DNA from: a virus
IMG/VR virus record: IMGVR_UViG_3300043411_001841
Span: 1 to 32,566 of that record
Length of the DNA: 32,566 bases
Reading direction: 5' to 3' (one strand)
Numbering within the stretch: the stretch's first letter is position 1; each line of letters opens with the position of its first letter. Shown piece after piece: positions 1 to 6,637 of the stretch. The position numbers and the translations under genes are program-made. Under the pieces are notes generated by a model, which was not told the origin of the DNA, searched no databases, and was given only the letters and a program-made list of their open reading frames with translations.

Positions 1-127
1 TATGCTTCACATGATAGTGGTGCCCATAGAGTTGATTGATGGACTTTGGCTTACCTTCTAATGTTACTTTTAATTTAAAAGGAGACTCCGAGATCAATTC
101 TGCCCTATTTAATATCATCTTCAATTT
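1..127. repeat. Terminal direct repeat, left copy (circular contig overlap)
   Basis: These 127 bases are identical to 32440-32566. The repeat lies inside coding sequence (the 5' part of the RusA-like gene and the last codons of the gene at 105-749). This indicates a circular or circularly permuted, terminally redundant genome of 32,439 bp. A length of exactly 127 is a common assembler k-mer size, so this is more likely an assembly overlap than a physical terminal repeat. Confidence 0.95.
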
Positions 128-749
128 CTCGGACTAAATACTCACCAATTTCTATCTGATCTCTCCACTCAGCATCCCCACCTTTAAGCCCCCAATAATT
201 TAAGACAGCTCTTTTCCAGAAAGGATGACAGAATGCCCAGAACTTTAGCAGTCCTGATCTTTTAGCCACGCAGATGATTTGATTTTGTTCCCCGTGGGGT
301 CTGATTAATGTGGAGTAAAGAATATCTAGGATTTGCCATGGGTAACCGATGAGTCCGAACCAGTACATCCACCATACTTTAGCGCAGAGGATGTAATGAA
401 AATAGGCACCTGGAGCTAAAATGTCCCAGTTAGGACAGAATCCAGTCCAGTATTGTTTATCCCAGTGGATAAGAAGTAGTCGTGAGTTACCAGAGTAATA
501 GAGACCAGAGGCTAAGCACATAAGTTGGTCCCTTGAAAAGTTACCAGGTTCATTCCAAGTCTTTTGTGGTTTTGGGCATCTTACAAAACCATCTTTAGTA
601 TAATGTGAAACAATACACTTTTGATCAATTTCACTATAAAATGTAGACATTATACCAGAGCTTCTAGACGCATCACCAAAGTCTAGATATGTAGGATCAT
701 TAGGATCATGTTGGCCAATAATATTTGTTTCCTTATCTCTAACAATCAT
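105..749 (-). CDS. Hypothetical protein, Trp/Tyr-rich
   Basis: Protein of about 214 residues that I do not recognise. It is unusually rich in Trp and Tyr in its middle (WDKQYWTGFCPNWD, then YHYILCAKVWWMYWFGLIGYPW-type stretches), which could be a membrane-associated or compact globular segment; several Cys are scattered through it. The end is acidic (EIEDDIK). I prefer the ATG at 749 because GGAG lies just upstream and it overlaps the end of the HNH gene by about 10 bases; an ATG at 764 is the alternative. Its stop overlaps the start of the RusA-like gene on the circular map, so it belongs to the leftward recombination operon. Function unknown. Confidence 0.75.
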   Translation of the reverse strand: MIVRDKETNIIGQHDPNDPTYLDFGDASRSSGIMSTFYSEIDQKCIVSHYTKDGFVRCPKPQKTWNEPGNFSRDQLMCLASGLYYSGNSRLLLIHWDKQYWTGFCPNWDILAPGAYFHYILCAKVWWMYWFGLIGYPWQILDILYSTLIRPHGEQNQIICVAKRSGLLKFWAFCHPFWKRAVLNYWGLKGGDAEWRDQIEIGEYLVREIEDDIK

Positions 750-1773
750 TTCTCCAACCCTCATTGTTATATGTAAAATCAAATTTATTAAATTTCTTTA
801 CATTTTCATTACATGATAAGTATTGAAGATTCCATGGAACATGTAAACCACAAATATTTTTACTAGATAATGGAATAATATGATCTACGTGATAATGTTC
901 AGGACAATTATTGTAAATTTCAATTATTTTGTTTCTATCTACCCAATTAGGAGATGATTTTCTTTTTATTGCTCTTCGGAACGAAGCCTTTATTCTTTCT
1001 TTCAAAATATTTTCTTTTTTTAAACGTAACTCTTTTCTTCTTAATTTTAATTTCTCTTTGTTCCCATCTTTTTCTTTAAATTTATTTTGATAATTACGAC
1101 GGATCTCTTTTTGTTTTTCTATTGGAAGATCTTTAATTAAAATTTTATTTTTTGTATCTTCAAAATCTTTATTTAAAATATATTTTTTATAATGGATACT
1201 ACACAAATTTCTTGTTTTTTTATTATCCGTACAATCTTTTATATAACATAATATGTTTTTATCATCATGATTTTCTTTAAATAATATATTTTTATTATTT
1301 AAATTTGTTTTTATAAATATAATATTTTTTTCATATCTTGAAATTAGTCTTTTTTGTGTTTTATTTCTTAAACATCCACAATGATTTTTTTTATATTTAC
1401 TAAAATTATATTCTTTTAAGCTTCCACATACACACAAACATAAATATTTTTTATATGATGATGGTATAGCTTCCTTGATTTCAAGATGTCCAACTTTTTC
1501 TCCAATTTTAAATTTATTTAAAAAACTATTATTATTTATAGCATACTTCTTATTACTATAAAATTTATCATTAGATAATAGTAATTCAATTTTTTTACAT
1601 CCACAGCTCTTAGTATGACCATTTAATAATTTTTGAGCTTTTAATTCTTTAATATTTCCACATACACATTCGCATATATATTTATATTGGTTTGATTTTC
1701 CAAAATCCTTAGTTTTTGATAAAACTTTCCAAAAAGAAAAGATTTTCCCGTCTAAAGAAAAATATTTTGACAA
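739..1773 (-). CDS. HNH homing endonuclease with zinc-binding repeats
   Basis: About 344 residues. The N-terminal half has two zinc-finger-like units seen in phage HNH homing enzymes: a CECVCG...SCGC unit and a second CLCVCG...HCGC unit. A third Cys/His cluster (CYIKDC...CSIHY) follows, then a very Lys-rich linker. The C terminus carries the HNH nuclease core HVDHIIPLSSKNICGLHVPWNL, written here in two parts: HVDHIIPL and then GLHVPWNLQYL. Start choice: the frame is open to an ATG at 1872, but that ATG has no ribosome site, whereas the TTG at 1773 is preceded by GGAGG five to six bases upstream and gives the usual short lead into the first zinc unit. The gene is far more AT-rich than its neighbours and sits as an insertion between two small operon genes, as expected for a mobile endonuclease gene. 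Confidence 0.88.
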   Translation of the reverse strand: MSKYFSLDGKIFSFWKVLSKTKDFGKSNQYKYICECVCGNIKELKAQKLLNGHTKSCGCKKIELLLSNDKFYSNKKYAINNNSFLNKFKIGEKVGHLEIKEAIPSSYKKYLCLCVCGSLKEYNFSKYKKNHCGCLRNKTQKRLISRYEKNIIFIKTNLNNKNILFKENHDDKNILCYIKDCTDNKKTRNLCSIHYKKYILNKDFEDTKNKILIKDLPIEKQKEIRRNYQNKFKEKDGNKEKLKLRRKELRLKKENILKERIKASFRRAIKRKSSPNWVDRNKIIEIYNNCPEHYHVDHIIPLSSKNICGLHVPWNLQYLSCNENVKKFNKFDFTYNNEGWRNDC

Positions 1774-1790
1774 AATCCCCTCCAAAAAGG

Positions 1791-1871
1791 TGGGCCAGAG
1801 TGAAGCTCTTTTAACCAATTTGTCTTTCAAAGGATGCCACATCAACGACGTTACTTTTCCACTCTGGCCCA
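1791..1871 (-). promoter_or_regulatory. 12-bp inverted repeat upstream of the HNH gene
   Basis: TGGGCCAGAGTG at 1791-1802 is the exact reverse complement of CACTCTGGCCCA at 1860-1871, with 57 bases between. It is G+C-rich in an AT-rich stretch. In the leftward mRNA it would form a stem ending just before the GGAGG of the HNH gene. It could protect or silence the endonuclease message, be a protein-binding site, or mark an insertion boundary. The repeat is seen directly; the role is inferred. Confidence 0.6.
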
Positions 1872-1893
1872 TAGTTAGTTTAGTTACTTGGGA

Positions 1894-2112
1894 CTAAAAG
1901 TCATCCTCAAAATCGTGTTCGATATGATCACGCACATTCTGAGCAATGGTCATGTTTCTCTCTTCGGATCTAATTTGCTCTAATCCTATGATAAAACATT
2001 TATGAACCATATCTCGTCTAATACCGTTGGAATATTTGTTTGTAAGTCTAGTAAGTATTCTGTCCTCTTCTGGAGAAACGAAGAATCTTACATCTTTTTT
2101 GTTGTAAGCCAT
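1894..2112 (-). CDS. Small protein, possible ribbon-helix-helix DNA-binding fold
   Basis: 72 residues. The first half (KKDVRFFVSPEEDRILTRL, then KYSNGIRRDMVHKCFIIGLEQI) has the pattern of an Arc/MetJ-type ribbon-helix-helix: a short strand followed by two amphipathic helices. The C terminus is acidic (HIEHDFEDDF). The start is coupled to the upstream gene by a TAATG overlap. The HNH gene follows downstream, so this protein was probably next to the gene at 105-749 before the insertion. A role as a small operon regulator is an inference from fold pattern only. Confidence 0.65.
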   Translation of the reverse strand: MAYNKKDVRFFVSPEEDRILTRLTNKYSNGIRRDMVHKCFIIGLEQIRSEERNMTIAQNVRDHIEHDFEDDF

Positions 2113-2309
2113 TATTCACCGTCTATAAAATTATGTATTATTAATTTCAGTTTTGAGACCTTTCTTTTTAATACTTCAATTTCTAAATGCAATTCTTTTA
2201 CAAGATCAGAATCATTTTTATTTACGGATTTTTGGTTATTAATTTCTGCTTTTTTTCTTCTTCCACGTCTTTTCTTTACAGCAATAGTTTCTTCTTTTAC
2301 TTCTTCCAT
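2112..2309 (-). CDS. Small basic and coiled-coil protein
   Basis: 65 residues. An N-terminal basic cluster (KKRRGRRKKAE, with an AT-hook-like RGR core) is followed by a heptad-like helix (LVKELHLEIEVLKRKVSKLKLI). It starts at an ATG with a good AAGGAG seven bases upstream and ends in a one-base TAATG overlap with the next gene. The layout suggests a small DNA- or RNA-binding dimer, but no family is recognised. Confidence 0.7.
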   Translation of the reverse strand: MEEVKEETIAVKKRRGRRKKAEINNQKSVNKNDSDLVKELHLEIEVLKRKVSKLKLIIHNFIDGE

Positions 2310-2317
2310 AGGTCTCC

Positions 2318-2602
2318 TTAAAACGGAATATCATCATCCGTATATTCTTCAATTTTGTTTGAGTTGTTATAGAATCCATTTTGTTCACTAGGTCCACCAT
2401 CGTTCTTTGGATCAAGAAAGAATCTAGGTTCAACATAGGCAACAAGGTCGGGGGATTTCTCTGATTTCTTGTAACCGTTTGGCCAAATAGAGATTTGAGT
2501 ATCACCTAAATAACCAGAAAGAACCTCAGTAGGAATCCCGTTAACATTTACAGTCTTTCTCCAAAGAGAGAATAATTTAATCTTTTGTTTTTTCTCTGCC
2601 AT
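2318..2602 (-). CDS. Putative single-strand DNA-binding or recombination accessory protein with SSB-type tail
   Basis: 94 residues. The C terminus is EEYTDDDIPF, the classic acidic tail by which bacterial SSB proteins recruit repair and replication partners. The body (residues about 7-55: LFSLWRKTVNVNGIPTEVL, then GYLGDTQISIWPNGYKK) is beta-rich but shorter than the roughly 110-residue OB fold of standard SSB, and no canonical SSB signature is seen. It is preceded by GAGGAA and sits two genes after the ERF annealing protein, a common place for phage SSBs. An ssDNA-binding role is likely; an alternative is a small DUF736-like protein. Confidence 0.65.
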   Translation of the reverse strand: MAEKKQKIKLFSLWRKTVNVNGIPTEVLSGYLGDTQISIWPNGYKKSEKSPDLVAYVEPRFFLDPKNDGGPSEQNGFYNNSNKIEEYTDDDIPF

Positions 2603-2777
2603 TGTCTTTCCTCACCTTAAATGTTTCTATATGAGTGCTAAGATCCACTTCGATAGCTAACTCAACTTGTCCAAAGCTATTAATTGAGCGAATCTCTATA
2701 ATCGAAGATCCATCAATCACAAGCTTTGTGTGCGGGTATACGTTTGTGACATAATTTCTCTTGGTCTTTGGCATCAT
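2577..2777 (-). CDS. Small beta-rich protein, weakly CsrA-like
   Basis: 66 residues. The central stretch (TKLVIDGSSIIEIRSI followed by QVELAIEVDLSTHIE) has the spacing of hydrophobic residues found in the CsrA/RsmA fold, but the characteristic N terminus (MLxLTR) is missing, so the similarity may be chance. The gene starts in an ATGATG that overlaps the ERF stop codon and its end overlaps the start of the SSB-like gene, so it is translated as part of the leftward operon. Function unknown. Confidence 0.6.
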   Translation of the reverse strand: MMPKTKRNYVTNVYPHTKLVIDGSSIIEIRSINSFGQVELAIEVDLSTHIETFKVRKDNGREKTKD

Positions 2778-3463
2778 AAAGGAATCCCTAAATATTGCTT
2801 AATAGCCTTCTCATCCTCTTGAGCTTTGGCAGGAAGATCTTTACCAGACTCAACGACATGTGCAGCACAGTAAGCTATAAAGAGTTTTAGATCATGTTGA
2901 GTCAAAGATTCTAGTGTCCTACCACAATACTTTCCGGACTTCATTACATAGACAGATAATGCTAAATTAGGTGGGACTTCTTTAACAGGACCAATTTCTT
3001 TAGGTGGTGTAATAGTTTTTTGTTCACCTGGAGGTTTTTGTTGTGGTTTATAAACTTTATTCCCATCGGGTGGATGAGAAGATTTGTTCCCATCGTCATC
3101 CTCATCACTAGTAATTCCAAGGATAGAGCTGAGTGAGTATCGTCTGGCATAGGTTAAAGCACTACCATAGCCTTGAGGATCGTTCTTTACAGGATTAACA
3201 GGGTAAGAGCTCTCTATCCACTCTCCACTCCCATGTATGATCCTAGTCTTTATGAATAGCTTCCCATCAATATCCACTGTGGGTTGCATAAAGGCTAATC
3301 CATTCTTTGCTAATACTGGGCGAATGGTATCAACGATAGAATCAAAGTTAGCATACTTAGACCTAAAGTGAGGGTTAGTTGCATCTTTGACTGCGGGTGT
3401 AAACTCAGACTGGGCTTGAATAATAGACTTAAAAATATTGGAAACACTTTCAGATGTTTTCAT
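2774..3463 (-). CDS. erf: ERF-family single-strand DNA annealing protein
   Basis: 229 residues. The first 120 match the ERF superfamily: a lead helix (NIFKSIIQAQSEF), the motif NPHFRSKYANFDSIVDTIRP, the segment KNGLAFMQPTV, and the closing GYGSALTYARRYSLSSILGI followed by DEDDDGN. A Pro/Lys-rich linker (residues about 125-160) leads to a C-terminal domain (YVMKSGKYCGRTLESLTQHDL) that may bind DNA or a partner. ERF proteins anneal complementary single strands for phage recombination and genome circularisation. The ATG at 3463 is chosen over one at 3487 because AAAGGA lies six bases upstream. First gene of the leftward operon, with SSB-like and RusA-like genes further along. Confidence 0.93.
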   Translation of the reverse strand: MKTSESVSNIFKSIIQAQSEFTPAVKDATNPHFRSKYANFDSIVDTIRPVLAKNGLAFMQPTVDIDGKLFIKTRIIHGSGEWIESSYPVNPVKNDPQGYGSALTYARRYSLSSILGITSDEDDDGNKSSHPPDGNKVYKPQQKPPGEQKTITPPKEIGPVKEVPPNLALSVYVMKSGKYCGRTLESLTQHDLKLFIAYCAAHVVESGKDLPAKAQEDEKAIKQYLGIPL

Positions 3464-3501
3464 GGGTATCCTTTCTAGATTGTTCAATTTTAGTGGCTTG
3501 G

Positions 3502-3530
3502 ATACTAGTAGAAAAGTATAGGGATGTAAA
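3502..3530 (-). promoter_or_regulatory. Candidate sigma70-type promoter of the leftward recombination operon
   Basis: On the minus strand TTTACA (complement of 3525-3530) and TAGTAT (complement of 3502-3507) are separated by 17 bases, giving a start about 30 bases before the ERF ATG. The -35 matches five of six consensus bases and the -10 four of six. Read by eye, not tested. Confidence 0.45.
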
Positions 3531-3584
3531 CTAAATAATAGTAAACAAGCTGTAATTTAATTGTAAACAAAGTGTGTTGATAAC
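3526..3584. repeat. Three GTAAAC repeats and a DnaA-box-like site
   Basis: GTAAAC occurs at 3526-3531, 3541-3546 and 3563-3568, all in the same orientation. TGTTGATAA at 3576-3584 reads TTATCAACA on the minus strand, one mismatch from the DnaA box TTATCCACA. This could be an operator for the leftward promoter or part of a replication origin. The repeats are visible; the role is a guess. Confidence 0.35.
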
Positions 3585-3601
3585 TCTGTGTATAGGCTTA
3601 A

Positions 3602-4278
3602 AGGCGATAGAATAGTTTTTATTCTGACTGACCCCCCAAGATGCCTTGGAGACAGAGAATAACCGCCAATTAAGAGGTTTCATAAATCTAAAGCTATCGT
3701 GGGGCTAAAGTCTTATTTAAAGACCGACCGACTGACCCCTAGGAGTTCAAAACTCGCAGTTGTTGCTCAAAACGAAACGATAACAAAAGAGCTCGCCACT
3801 TGCCATAAAAGCACATGACTAGAATCACTTTAGATTTAATCCCAATCTTTTTCACTTGGACCCAAAAGTTCACACCTCTGGAATTCCCCTACCTCTACTT
3901 AATCCCTCTTGAGGTAATATGAAGACTATTCTTATCCCGTTTCCTTCATATCTGACCTATCGCCTAGTGCTCTTCCTGAGACTTGCCCAACTAGACGCCC
4001 CATAGTTTAGTATTAAATAGACCGTTAGCTTTCACTTCGGGGCATTAAACATGCCTAGCCTTTTTTGAGTTGTTTAAGGCTGCAACCATCCAACCCCACC
4101 AAAGGATATAAAAATTACCCTTTTAGTGAGACTGAGTTTAAAAAATCTACAAGGCTTTTAAATTGATATTTACAGACTAAGAAAAACTTATTACTAGATG
4201 AGTATGAGTTGTTCATAGTGGTTTTATGATCAATTTTAGAAAAGCCTGGGTCTCTGAAACTCAGGTTTTTTGTTTTTT
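3602..4278 (+). ncRNA. Candidate large structured non-coding RNA
   Basis: About 680 bases without a plausible gene on either strand, ending in a strong intrinsic terminator on the plus strand. Short helices visible by eye include CCAAG/CTTGG (3636-3649), GTCTT/AAGAC (about 3710-3725), GAGTT/AACTC (3743-3755), ATATGAAG/CTTCATAT (3917-3924 with 3944-3951), CTAGT/ACTAG (3964-3968 with 3990-3994), GGCAT/ATGCC (4041-4055) and AGCCTT/AAGGCT (4057-4081). A 9-bp long-range match joins AGGCGATAG (3602-3610) to CTATCGCCT (3957-3965). GACTGACCCC occurs twice (near 3625 and 3729). The region is less AT-rich than the spacer after it. Size and setting recall large phage-borne ornate RNAs such as GOLLD and ROOL, but I cannot match a family. 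No clear plus-strand promoter was found, and it could instead be untranslated leader or spacer. Confidence 0.45.
4241..4278 (+). terminator. Rho-independent terminator
   Basis: CCTGGGT (4245-4251) pairs with ACTCAGG (4259-4265) around a seven-base loop, and flanking A and T runs extend the stem. The T-rich tail TTTTTTGTTTTTT lies on the plus side. The minus strand has a weaker CTTTTCT tail, so it may also stop the leftward cassette that ends at 4681. Confidence 0.8.
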
Positions 4279-4457
4279 ACTCTATGATTCTATCTAGATA
4301 AATACTTTTATAAATAAAAATTACATTAAAATTTATTAATCCTACATTTAGACCAAATAAAATATATGTTACTATGGATAGTAATAAATTCTCAGAATGA
4401 TACAAATATGCTTAATTTATTTACTAAATAATAACTCTTGGAGTTATAATATATCAT
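4279..4457. other. AT-rich spacer
   Basis: About 180 very AT-rich bases between the terminator and the next ORF. A TATAAT lies just before the ATG at 4458 (starting about 4447), without a good -35 at standard spacing. Nothing else recognised. Confidence 0.5.
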
Positions 4458-4688
4458 ATGGAAAAAAGTAGACTGTCTAATTTTATAGCTCTCAAATCCC
4501 ATGCTTGGTTAAAAAGATTATTTATTAAGCTTAATAAAAAAGAGTTAGAGCTCTGTTATAATTTTATAAAAAGTACTTATGAGGACTCAAATAACGAATA
4601 TGCTTCAAAAGTAAACAGAATGTTTCTAGATAAGGAAAAACCCAAGTCTTGGAAAGAGATACAGGAGTTATTGCTTTGTTCTATTTAG
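4458..4688 (+). CDS. Small basic helical protein, unknown
   Basis: 76 residues, Lys-rich and mostly helical in appearance (AWLKRLFIKLNKKELELCYNF, split here as AWLKRLFIKL and NKKELELCYNF). No family recognised. The ribosome site is weak: GGAG is about 14 bases before the ATG. It is the only ORF on this strand between the structured region and the virion operon, and its 3' end overlaps the end of the convergent glycosyltransferase gene by eight bases, so the two transcripts are partly antisense. A real gene is likely but not certain. Confidence 0.5.
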   Translation: MEKSRLSNFIALKSHAWLKRLFIKLNKKELELCYNFIKSTYEDSNNEYASKVNRMFLDKEKPKSWKEIQELLLCSI

Positions 4689-5541
4689 AGTATTTGATCT
4701 CTTCTCTTAAAATCATAGGGTAAGTGAAGTCTTTCTCAATCCGGTGATGGATCCTTTTGTTCTTACTTCCCATATCATGTACATAGACACTTGAGGGGTG
4801 ATACATAACTGAGTAGAAACTCTTTACGTAAGTACCGAGCTCTAAGTAGATAGTAGTAAGCCCACCGTCATTTTGCTGTGTCATCACCTGATTTAACTGA
4901 ACTAAAGTGCTAGTAAAGCAAAGGTGTCCTCTAGAACCGTTAAGGACATACATGTTAACGTCTTCATTTATGAGTCCATAGAAATAGAAAGGTCTTTCTG
5001 TTTTACAAAAGAAGGAGTTCATGACTTTTCTAGTAAACATTATTTTTTTAGCATAATTATTACCAGCTCCTCCTATAAAGTCCCCACCTTGAGCAAAAGC
5101 GAGTGTGTCGGTATTTGTATTCATCATAAATTCTAGGTAAATAGAAAAAACCCTATCAATGTTTTTAATAACTTTACGTTTAAAGAGATCATTTTTATCT
5201 GAAGTATACGAGAAAGCTGTATAATCATCGTCTAAGACTAAGAAGTAATCGTATCCTAACTCATTAGCTATCTCATGAGTCATGTTTCTAGCATAAACGA
5301 CTGCCTTAGGGTTTCTAGTATTGTCGGCACTGTCGGTAAGGTCTATGGCCTTATCTTTATTGAAAATATATATTTTATCATTAGGATAATTCTTCTTATA
5401 CTCATCAGCAGTCTTATCGGTATCATCTAGAACTAATACGATATCACCCGTGTAATTAGATTTTCTTAGCGTCTCAACGGTATAGACACGATCTGCTCTT
5501 TTATGAGTTAGAATAAAACAAGCAAATCTATTCTTCGTCAT
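4681..5541 (-). CDS. Glycosyltransferase, probably TET-associated (TAGT)-like, DNA base modification candidate
   Basis: 286 residues. N terminus: FILTHKRADRVYTVETLRKS then YTGDIVLVLDDTDKT, a nucleotide-sugar-binding start typical of GT-A folds. Residues about 80-92 read VVYARNMTHEIA, and LVLDDDYTAF (D104-D106) is the likely metal-binding DxD motif. Further conserved-looking parts are DFIGGAGNNYAKK, FYFYGLINEDVNMYV and the final HHRIEKDFTYPM. From memory this arrangement fits the phage TET-associated glycosyltransferase (TAGT) family, proposed to put sugars on modified bases in phage DNA. The ATG overlaps the end of the ParB-like gene by 14 bases, so the two are co-translated. No TET/JBP oxidase, hydroxymethylase or thymidylate synthase-like gene is visible in this genome, so the acceptor base is unclear. 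A surface-glycan or protein target is the alternative. Confidence 0.75.
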   Translation of the reverse strand: MTKNRFACFILTHKRADRVYTVETLRKSNYTGDIVLVLDDTDKTADEYKKNYPNDKIYIFNKDKAIDLTDSADNTRNPKAVVYARNMTHEIANELGYDYFLVLDDDYTAFSYTSDKNDLFKRKVIKNIDRVFSIYLEFMMNTNTDTLAFAQGGDFIGGAGNNYAKKIMFTRKVMNSFFCKTERPFYFYGLINEDVNMYVLNGSRGHLCFTSTLVQLNQVMTQQNDGGLTTIYLELGTYVKSFYSVMYHPSSVYVHDMGSKNKRIHHRIEKDFTYPMILREEIKYSK

Positions 5542-6346
5542 CTGTTATAGATTCCTTCATTTTTTCTGTTAATTTTACAAACCCAAGCTCTATTGCTTTA
5601 TCAAAATCAATAATAACCAAAGCACTCTCCTCGAAGAGTTCCTTAGCCTCTTTACTTTGATGGGCATAGAGTTCCGCTATGTTTTTGTAATTAAACTTAA
5701 CATGTCTATAAGATGAATAGATTAAAAACTCTTTTAGTTCTTGATCTAAGGAGGAAGAATTTATTTTATCTATAAGAGAGTCAGACTTACTTTTATCATA
5801 AACATGATGGAGTTCAGGTTTATCACCCTTTGGCTCATAAATAGGTGTTTCGACTTTCCTGGTATAAGTATCATCATCTTCGGGATTTATGTCCTCACCT
5901 ACTTTAAAATCAGACATATCAATATCGATTAAATCTAATAGATTAATATCAGGAAGATTAAGCTCCATCTCGATCATATAGTTTCCAAGACTAGTCTCAT
6001 CCATCCGAGAATACCTAGAATTGGCTATGAGAACGATTTGTGCAGCATCCTTCTTACTTTTAGCCTGAACTATATTTACAGGAATAGGGGGAACAAAATA
6101 ACCATCATCTTCCAATGATTTAAGGGCTGTTATCCTAGTATGACCATCAAGGATCCAGTTTTTTCCTTTTTCATCCCTCCATACATGGAGGGCTAAAGGG
6201 AGTCCGTCTTTAATAAGGGAATTTTTAAGATCATCGAGTTTATCTTTTGTTAAAGTTTTCAATTTTCCCTGAAAGGGTTCTAATTCGTGAATAGAAATGT
6301 TAGAATGACTTTCACATCTTATATTTATTACTTTACCGATATTCAT
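5528..6346 (-). CDS. ParB/Srx-domain protein of phage modification cassettes
   Basis: 272 residues. Residues 18-120 form a ParB N-terminal-like (ParB/Srx) domain: LEPFQGKLKTLTKDKLDDLK, then WILDGHTRITALKSL (residues 64-78, the variant of the ParB GxRR box), then AAQIVLIANSRYSRM. A middle segment ends in LLDLIDIDMSDFK, as in ParB-like proteins joined to DNA methylases. The C-terminal module (KEFLIYSSYRHVKFNYKNIA, AHQSKEAKELFEESALVIID, FDKAIELGFVKL) matches my memory of a module found in phage proteins of this type. There is no ParB helix-turn-helix centre or partner ParA, so plasmid partition is unlikely; a nuclease, kinase or targeting role in DNA modification is more plausible. It overlaps the glycosyltransferase start and the end of the LuxR-type gene (ATGA-like overlap). 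Confidence 0.8.
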   Translation of the reverse strand: MNIGKVINIRCESHSNISIHELEPFQGKLKTLTKDKLDDLKNSLIKDGLPLALHVWRDEKGKNWILDGHTRITALKSLEDDGYFVPPIPVNIVQAKSKKDAAQIVLIANSRYSRMDETSLGNYMIEMELNLPDINLLDLIDIDMSDFKVGEDINPEDDDTYTRKVETPIYEPKGDKPELHHVYDKSKSDSLIDKINSSSLDQELKEFLIYSSYRHVKFNYKNIAELYAHQSKEAKELFEESALVIIDFDKAIELGFVKLTEKMKESITDDEE

Positions 6347-6597
6347 GAGAGTAACCCTAGGTTAAACACATACCACAGGGCTATCTGTGTTCTATTCGTA
6401 CTACCAATTTTTCTGTGAATATTCGTCATGTGATACTTAATAGTATTCTCGACCACAAAAAGCTTTTCAGAAATATCCTTAGTATTAGCACCTAAAGTTA
6501 ATAGTTCTACTATCTGAACCTCTTTAGGAGTAAGGGAAGCCATCTCCAAAGTGTTCATTCGACATAATTTATTTAATAATTCTGATTTGATATCCAT
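6343..6597 (-). CDS. LuxR/GerE-type helix-turn-helix regulator
   Basis: 84 residues, almost only a DNA-binding domain. Residues 22-76 fit the GerE/LuxR HTH: LTPKEVQIVELLTLGANTKD, ISEKLFVVENTIKYHMTNIH, RKIGSTNRTQIALW. There is no receiver or sensor domain, so it acts by level or partner rather than by a sensed signal. No ribosome site precedes the ATG at 6597, and the inverted repeat at 6603-6637 begins six bases upstream, so the mRNA may be leaderless and the protein may bind that repeat to control both directions. First gene of the cassette with the ParB-like protein and glycosyltransferase. Confidence 0.85.
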   Translation of the reverse strand: MDIKSELLNKLCRMNTLEMASLTPKEVQIVELLTLGANTKDISEKLFVVENTIKYHMTNIHRKIGSTNRTQIALWYVFNLGLLS

Positions 6598-6602
6598 GAA
6601 AT

Positions 6603-6637
6603 GATATTGACACTACCCGATAAGACTAGTCAATATC
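6603..6637. promoter_or_regulatory. Divergent promoter/operator inverted repeat
   Basis: GATATTGAC (6603-6611) is the perfect reverse complement of GTCAATATC (6629-6637), with 17 bases between. Each arm carries a TTGAC -35-like box, and the opposite arm falls at the -10 position (weak TCAATA). This gives two fully overlapping divergent promoters, one leftward to the LuxR-type gene and one rightward to the virion operon. Probable operator of the LuxR-type protein, by position. Confidence 0.5.

Noticed and set aside
2002-2391. Plus-strand 129-residue ORF opposite small leftward genes
   Set aside because: Antisense to three genes with good ribosome sites and overlaps; no ribosome site or recognisable domain.
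3738-3760. GTTCAAAAC resembling a tRNA T-arm
   Set aside because: Only three or so base pairs fit a T-stem and no acceptor, D or anticodon arms could be placed around it.
3860-3910. Minus-strand GGAATTCCAGAGGTGTGAA resembling a 16S rRNA segment
   Set aside because: The likeness is limited to about 15 bases around GGAATTCC; flanking sequence does not follow 16S rRNA.
5528-6346. Plasmid-type ParB partition protein
   Set aside because: No ParA gene, no central HTH, and the C-terminal module and glycosyltransferase neighbour fit a modification cassette better.
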